Source: Oscillospiraceae bacterium
GTDB lineage: Bacteria; Bacillota; Clostridia; Oscillospirales; CAG-272
NCBI GenBank assembly: GCA_015065395.1
Contig: SVQJ01000025.1
Coordinates: 1 to 15,209 of the forward strand
Direction of reading: 5' to 3'
Length of the DNA: 15,209 bases
Both the position numbers and the translations under genes were made by a program. The notes under the pieces are model-generated. The model was not told where the DNA came from, did not search any database, and saw only the letters and a list, made by a program, of their open reading frames with translations. Numbering within the stretch: position 1 is the stretch's first letter; each line of letters starts with the position of its first letter. This document shows positions 12,379 through 15,209 of the stretch, in pieces.

Positions 12379-13314
12379 TTACCGTCCCTCGCCCTTTTGC
12401 TTCATGGTAGAAAGATCGTACGGAGTGGTCTGATATACGAAATAGTTGAGCCAATTTGAATAGAGAAGATTTGCATGGCTTCTCCAGGTTACAAGAGGCT
12501 CCCTCGTATCATCATCATCCGGAAAATAATTTTCGGGAACGCTTATGGGCAGCCCCTGGGATTTATCCCTCATATATTCCTTTTTCAAGGTATCGGCATC
12601 GTACTCTGAGTGACCCGTGATGAATATTTGGCTTCCTCCGTGGTTGGACACAGCATAAACACCGGCTCTTTCGCTTGAAGCCAATATTTTCAGATGGGGA
12701 TTCATCTCGATATCCTCACGCTTAATATAGGTATGGCGTGAGTGAGGTACGGGAAAGATATCGTCAAATCCGCGCAGCAGTATGGAATCTCTCTTATCCT
12801 TTTTGTGGTTGAATACGCCGAAAAGCTTTTCTTCAAGGGGATATTTTTTGATTCCGTAATGGTAATAAAGGCCCGCCTGGGCACCCCAGCAGATATGGAA
12901 CGTGGAATGAACGTGGGCTTTTGACCATTCCATCACAGCGCAAAGCTCATCCCAATAATTAACCTCCTCAAACTCCATCTGTTCAACCGGAGCACCTGTG
13001 ATTATCAAACCGTCAAAATACTGATCCTTCACGTCCTCAAAGGTACGGTAGAATGAGAGCATGTGCTCGGGGGACGTGTTTTTGGCGGTATGTGACGCGG
13101 TATTGAGAAGCTCAAGCTCTACTTGAAGAGGAGTATTTCCCAGAAGCCTTGCCAACTGGGTCTCCGTTGTGATCTTTGTGGGCATGAGATTCAGGATAGC
13201 TATTTTAAGCGGGCGGATATCCTGGGTGATAGCCCTGGTTTCCGTTATAACAAATATGTTCTCAGAAAGAAGGGTCTGTGTTGCCGGCAGGGCATTGGGT
13301 ATCTTTATAGGCAA
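12379..13314 (-). CDS. metA: Homoserine O-acetyltransferase (MetA type), TTG start
   Basis: A 311-residue enzyme of the MetA/HTS family (class I glutamine-amidotransferase-like fold), the usual length. It activates homoserine for methionine synthesis. The catalytic residues are all present: Cys142 (HICWGAQAG), His235 and Glu237 (TGHSEYD). Position 111 is Glu (TGAPVEQMEF, V110-E111). Work on Bacillus cereus MetA links Glu111 to acetyl-CoA use and Gly111 (E. coli) to succinyl-CoA, so acetyl transfer is predicted despite the frequent database label 'succinyltransferase'. The start codon is TTG (13314-13312) with GGGAGG eight bases upstream. The resulting N-terminus MPIKIPNALPA matches the family's usual beginning, and no ATG fits better. 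It lies 16 nt downstream of metY. Confidence 0.95.
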   Translation of the reverse strand: MPIKIPNALPATQTLLSENIFVITETRAITQDIRPLKIAILNLMPTKITTETQLARLLGNTPLQVELELLNTASHTAKNTSPEHMLSFYRTFEDVKDQYFDGLIITGAPVEQMEFEEVNYWDELCAVMEWSKAHVHSTFHICWGAQAGLYYHYGIKKYPLEEKLFGVFNHKKDKRDSILLRGFDDIFPVPHSRHTYIKREDIEMNPHLKILASSERAGVYAVSNHGGSQIFITGHSEYDADTLKKEYMRDKSQGLPISVPENYFPDDDDTREPLVTWRSHANLLYSNWLNYFVYQTTPYDLSTMKQKGEGR

Positions 13315-13330
13315 TGGGATATCCTCCCTT

Positions 13331-14614
13331 TCAGTTTACTTTGGAAAGCGCGTTATCAATATCCGCAATGATATCGGAAACATTTTCGATACCCACGGAA
13401 AGACGAACAAGGTCAGCACCGATACCTGCATTAACAAGCTGTTCATCGGTAAGCTGTCTGTGGGTGGTGGATGCGGGATGAAGCACGCTGGTCCTTGCAT
13501 CCGCAACATGAACTACTATGCTTGCAAGCTCTAAGCTGTTCATGAATTTCATAGCTGCACTTCTTCCTCCGCGAACACCGAATGAAATAACTCCGCAGGA
13601 TCTGCCGCCCAGATATTTTTTGCACTTTTCATAATCGGATGAGCTTTCAAGGGCGGGATAGTTTACCCAGCTGACATTAGGATGTGCCTCAAGATACTTT
13701 GCCACCGCAAGAGCATTATCGGAGTGGCGCTCCATTCTGAGAGCAAGGGTTTCAAGACCCATATTGAGAAGGAATGCCGCCATAGGCTGAGGGCTGTTAC
13801 CCATATCGCGGAGAAGCTGCACGCGTGCCTTCGTAATGTAGGCGGCCGCGCCGAACTGCTTTGTATAAACTACGCCGTGATAGCTTTCGTCAGGAGTGCA
13901 AAGCTCGGGATATTTGCCCGCTGCCTCCCAATCGAATTTTCCGCCATCGACGATAACACCGCCCACAACGGTTGCATGACCGTCCATATATTTTGTTGTT
14001 GAATGAACAACGATATCCGCCCCAAACTCAAAGGGACGGCAAAGGATAGGCGTTGCAAAGGTATTATCTATAACCAGGGGAACGTTGTGGCTGTGAGCAA
14101 TACCGGCAAAATGCTCGATATCAAAAACATCCAGCGCAGGATTTGCGATAGTCTCTCCGAAAACGAGACGGGTGCGATCATCAAAAAGGGCATGGATATC
14201 ATCATCGGTCATGCCGGGGGTTACAAAACGCACTTCGATACCCAGCCTTTTGAAAGTGACCGCAAAAAGATTGGTGGTGCCGCCGTAAATAGCCGCAGAG
14301 CAGACAAAATTATCGCCGCTGTTTGCAATATTGAGCACCGCACTCATGGACGCCGCCTGTCCTGAGGAAAGCATCATTGCACCAACGCCGCCCTCAAGGG
14401 ATGCGATCTTTTCTTCAACGCAGGCAACGGTGGGATTTGATATACGGGTGTACATGTGGCCATCTGCCTCAAGGTCGAAAAGCTTACCTAAATGCTCTCC
14501 GGACTCATACTTATAGGTAGTGCTCTGAAAAATGGGGAGAACTCTTGCCTCTCCGTTTTCGGGCTTCCATCCTTCCTGGATGCATTTGGTTTCTATTTTA
14601 TAATTACTGTTCAT
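13331..14614 (-). CDS. metY: O-acetylhomoserine sulfhydrylase (PLP-dependent)
   Basis: A cytoplasmic enzyme of 427 residues from the chosen start, as usual for the Cys/Met-metabolism PLP family, O-acetylhomoserine (thiol)-lyase branch. It makes homocysteine from O-acetylhomoserine and sulfide. Seen are LPIFQSTTYKYESGEHLG (26-43), the active-site lead MYTRISNPT (54-62), LSSGQAA (82-88), the PLP Asp183 in VIDNTFATP and the PLP Lys208 in HSTTKYMDGH. The ATG at 14632 would add six residues without a ribosome-binding site, about ten bases after the predicted transcription start. The ATG at 14614 gives MNSNYKIETKCIQEG, the typical family start, and is preferred. The partner enzyme MetA follows directly. 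Confidence 0.94.
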   Translation of the reverse strand: MNSNYKIETKCIQEGWKPENGEARVLPIFQSTTYKYESGEHLGKLFDLEADGHMYTRISNPTVACVEEKIASLEGGVGAMMLSSGQAASMSAVLNIANSGDNFVCSAAIYGGTTNLFAVTFKRLGIEVRFVTPGMTDDDIHALFDDRTRLVFGETIANPALDVFDIEHFAGIAHSHNVPLVIDNTFATPILCRPFEFGADIVVHSTTKYMDGHATVVGGVIVDGGKFDWEAAGKYPELCTPDESYHGVVYTKQFGAAAYITKARVQLLRDMGNSPQPMAAFLLNMGLETLALRMERHSDNALAVAKYLEAHPNVSWVNYPALESSSDYEKCKKYLGGRSCGVISFGVRGGRSAAMKFMNSLELASIVVHVADARTSVLHPASTTHRQLTDEQLVNAGIGADLVRLSVGIENVSDIIADIDNALSKVN

Positions 14615-14650
14615 GGGAGTCACCGCTTTCATAATATCTATTCAGTATAT

Positions 14651-14679
14651 ATTATATACTTCCTTTTTGTATTTTTCAA
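14651..14679 (-). promoter_or_regulatory. Sigma-A promoter of the metY-metA gene run
   Basis: On the minus strand TTGAAA (14679-14674) and TATAAT (14656-14651) are separated by 17 bases. Transcription from near 14643 leaves a leader of only about 30 nt before the metY ATG at 14614. That is too short for a SAM riboswitch or T-box, so any methionine control must act on initiation. Confidence 0.85.
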
Positions 14680-14873
14680 TAGATTTCAAAAGAAAAGAGA
14701 GTTCTGAGATCAAAAAGCAAACACAAAGCCCAATATCTACCCGTCTACTTTATCATCCCTTCCGAATAAACTGATAGGGGAAGAGTTTTTTCCTCGGAAG
14801 TGACTAAAACACCTACCTTTACGGAAATACTAAATACACAAAAAGGAAGTCTTAAAAATCGGAGAGTGATATT

Positions 14874-15209
14874 GTGACAGTTAAGCGCGGTGATATTTTT
14901 TATGCAGACCTCAGCCCTGTGGTCGGAAGCGAGCAGGGAGGGCTGCGGCCCGTTCTGATAGTTCAGAACGATGTGGGAAACAGATACAGCCCCACGGTGA
15001 TCGCTGCCGCCATCACCAGTAAGCTGGGAAAATCCCGCTTGCCCACCCACATTGACGTTTACGGCTCTGAGGTCGGTCTGCAGAGAGATTCCGTTGTGCT
15101 TCTCGAACAGATAAGAACCATAGATAAACGCAGACTTAAAGAAAAGATGGGGCATCTGGACGAAGCCGTTATGATGAAGGTTAACGAGGCTATAAGTGTA
15201 AGTTTCGGT
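14874..15209 (+). CDS. ndoA: MazF/EndoA-type endoribonuclease toxin, last residues beyond the window
   Basis: 112 codons are visible and the frame is open at the right edge. The protein closely follows Bacillus subtilis EndoA (116 residues), so only about four residues and the stop are missing. It begins MTVKRGDIFYADLSPVVGSE and contains GGLRPVLIVQND, AAAITSKLGKSRLPTHI and DSVVLLEQIRTIDKRRL. Arg25 and Thr48, catalytic residues in the family, are both present. Such enzymes cleave single-stranded mRNA at short motifs as part of type II toxin-antitoxin systems. The start is GTG (14874) with GGAGAG seven bases upstream. The gene is divergent from metY. No antitoxin gene of normal size lies upstream; the 260-bp gap has no ATG-started frame on this strand close to the toxin. 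A clear promoter was not found. Confidence 0.93.
   Translation, partial: MTVKRGDIFYADLSPVVGSEQGGLRPVLIVQNDVGNRYSPTVIAAAITSKLGKSRLPTHIDVYGSEVGLQRDSVVLLEQIRTIDKRRLKEKMGHLDEAVMMKVNEAISVSFG

Noticed and set aside
14615..14700. SAM riboswitch or T-box leader for metY
   Set aside because: The promoter lies about 40 bp from the start, leaving a leader of only about 30 nt; no structured leader or terminator is present.
14800..14877. 25-codon GTG-started frame overlapping the mazF start as an antitoxin
   Set aside because: It is far shorter than any known antitoxin, has no ribosome-binding site, and is closed upstream by a stop codon.
14745..15155. 136-codon minus-strand frame
   Set aside because: It is the antisense shadow of the mazF coding sequence, which matches EndoA along its length.

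Overview
The window looks like chromosomal DNA of a low-to-mid GC anaerobic Firmicute of class Clostridia, plausibly a gut or rumen Oscillospiraceae/Ruminococcaceae-like bacterium. The clues are a B. subtilis-type ribosomal protein L34, a B. subtilis EndoA-like MazF, IreB, an O-acetylhomoserine sulfhydrylase and MetA of clostridial type, a BspA-type leucine-rich repeat protein, a dockerin-bearing secreted protein, strong AGGAGG Shine-Dalgarno sequences and near-consensus sigma-A promoters. The taxonomic placement is inference from gene content; no rRNA gene is present.

Layout. The left edge (1-91, minus) is the 5' end of rpmH with a near-perfect promoter. Next comes a minus-strand pair with a 4-bp overlap (277-2228): an XRE-type DNA-binding domain fused to two membrane helices, followed by a membrane-anchored BspA-like leucine-rich repeat protein. 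A MATE-family transporter (2378-3778, plus) is transcribed divergently from this pair, from its own strong promoter. It converges on a secreted dockerin protein (3948-5081, minus), and a perfect 42-bp palindrome lies between the two. Upstream of the dockerin gene is a single large gene (5209-8058, minus) for a 949-residue right-handed beta-helix protein without a visible export signal. It has its own terminator, and a terminator of the preceding operon lies upstream of it.

The right half (8318-14614, minus) is a compact run of six genes: metY, metA, ireB, ribF, a D-Ala-D-Ala carboxypeptidase homologue and a lipoprotein of the alkaline phosphatase superfamily. It starts from a promoter at 14651-14679 and ends at a terminator at 8240-8270. 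MetA carries Glu111, the residue associated with acetyl-CoA use, so MetA and MetY form a matched pair: homoserine to O-acetylhomoserine to homocysteine. ireB-ribF-dac-phosphatase are tightly packed (4-bp overlap, 22-nt gap, 2-nt gap). Divergent from metY, at the right edge, is an almost complete MazF/EndoA-type endoribonuclease gene (14874 to the end) with no recognisable antitoxin in the window.

Most notable observations: (1) a terminator-like hairpin with 22-bp arms and a U-rich tract lies inside the signal-peptide codons of the phosphatase, 20 nt after the dac stop codon, which suggests a translation-dependent attenuator or a terminator absorbed into coding sequence; (2) the carboxypeptidase has altered SxN and KTG boxes; (3) the phosphatase has Glu in place of one conserved zinc-ligand His; (4) the beta-helix protein lacks a signal peptide. 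No CRISPR array, insertion sequence, tRNA or rRNA was seen. No intergenic stretch exceeds 300 bases.
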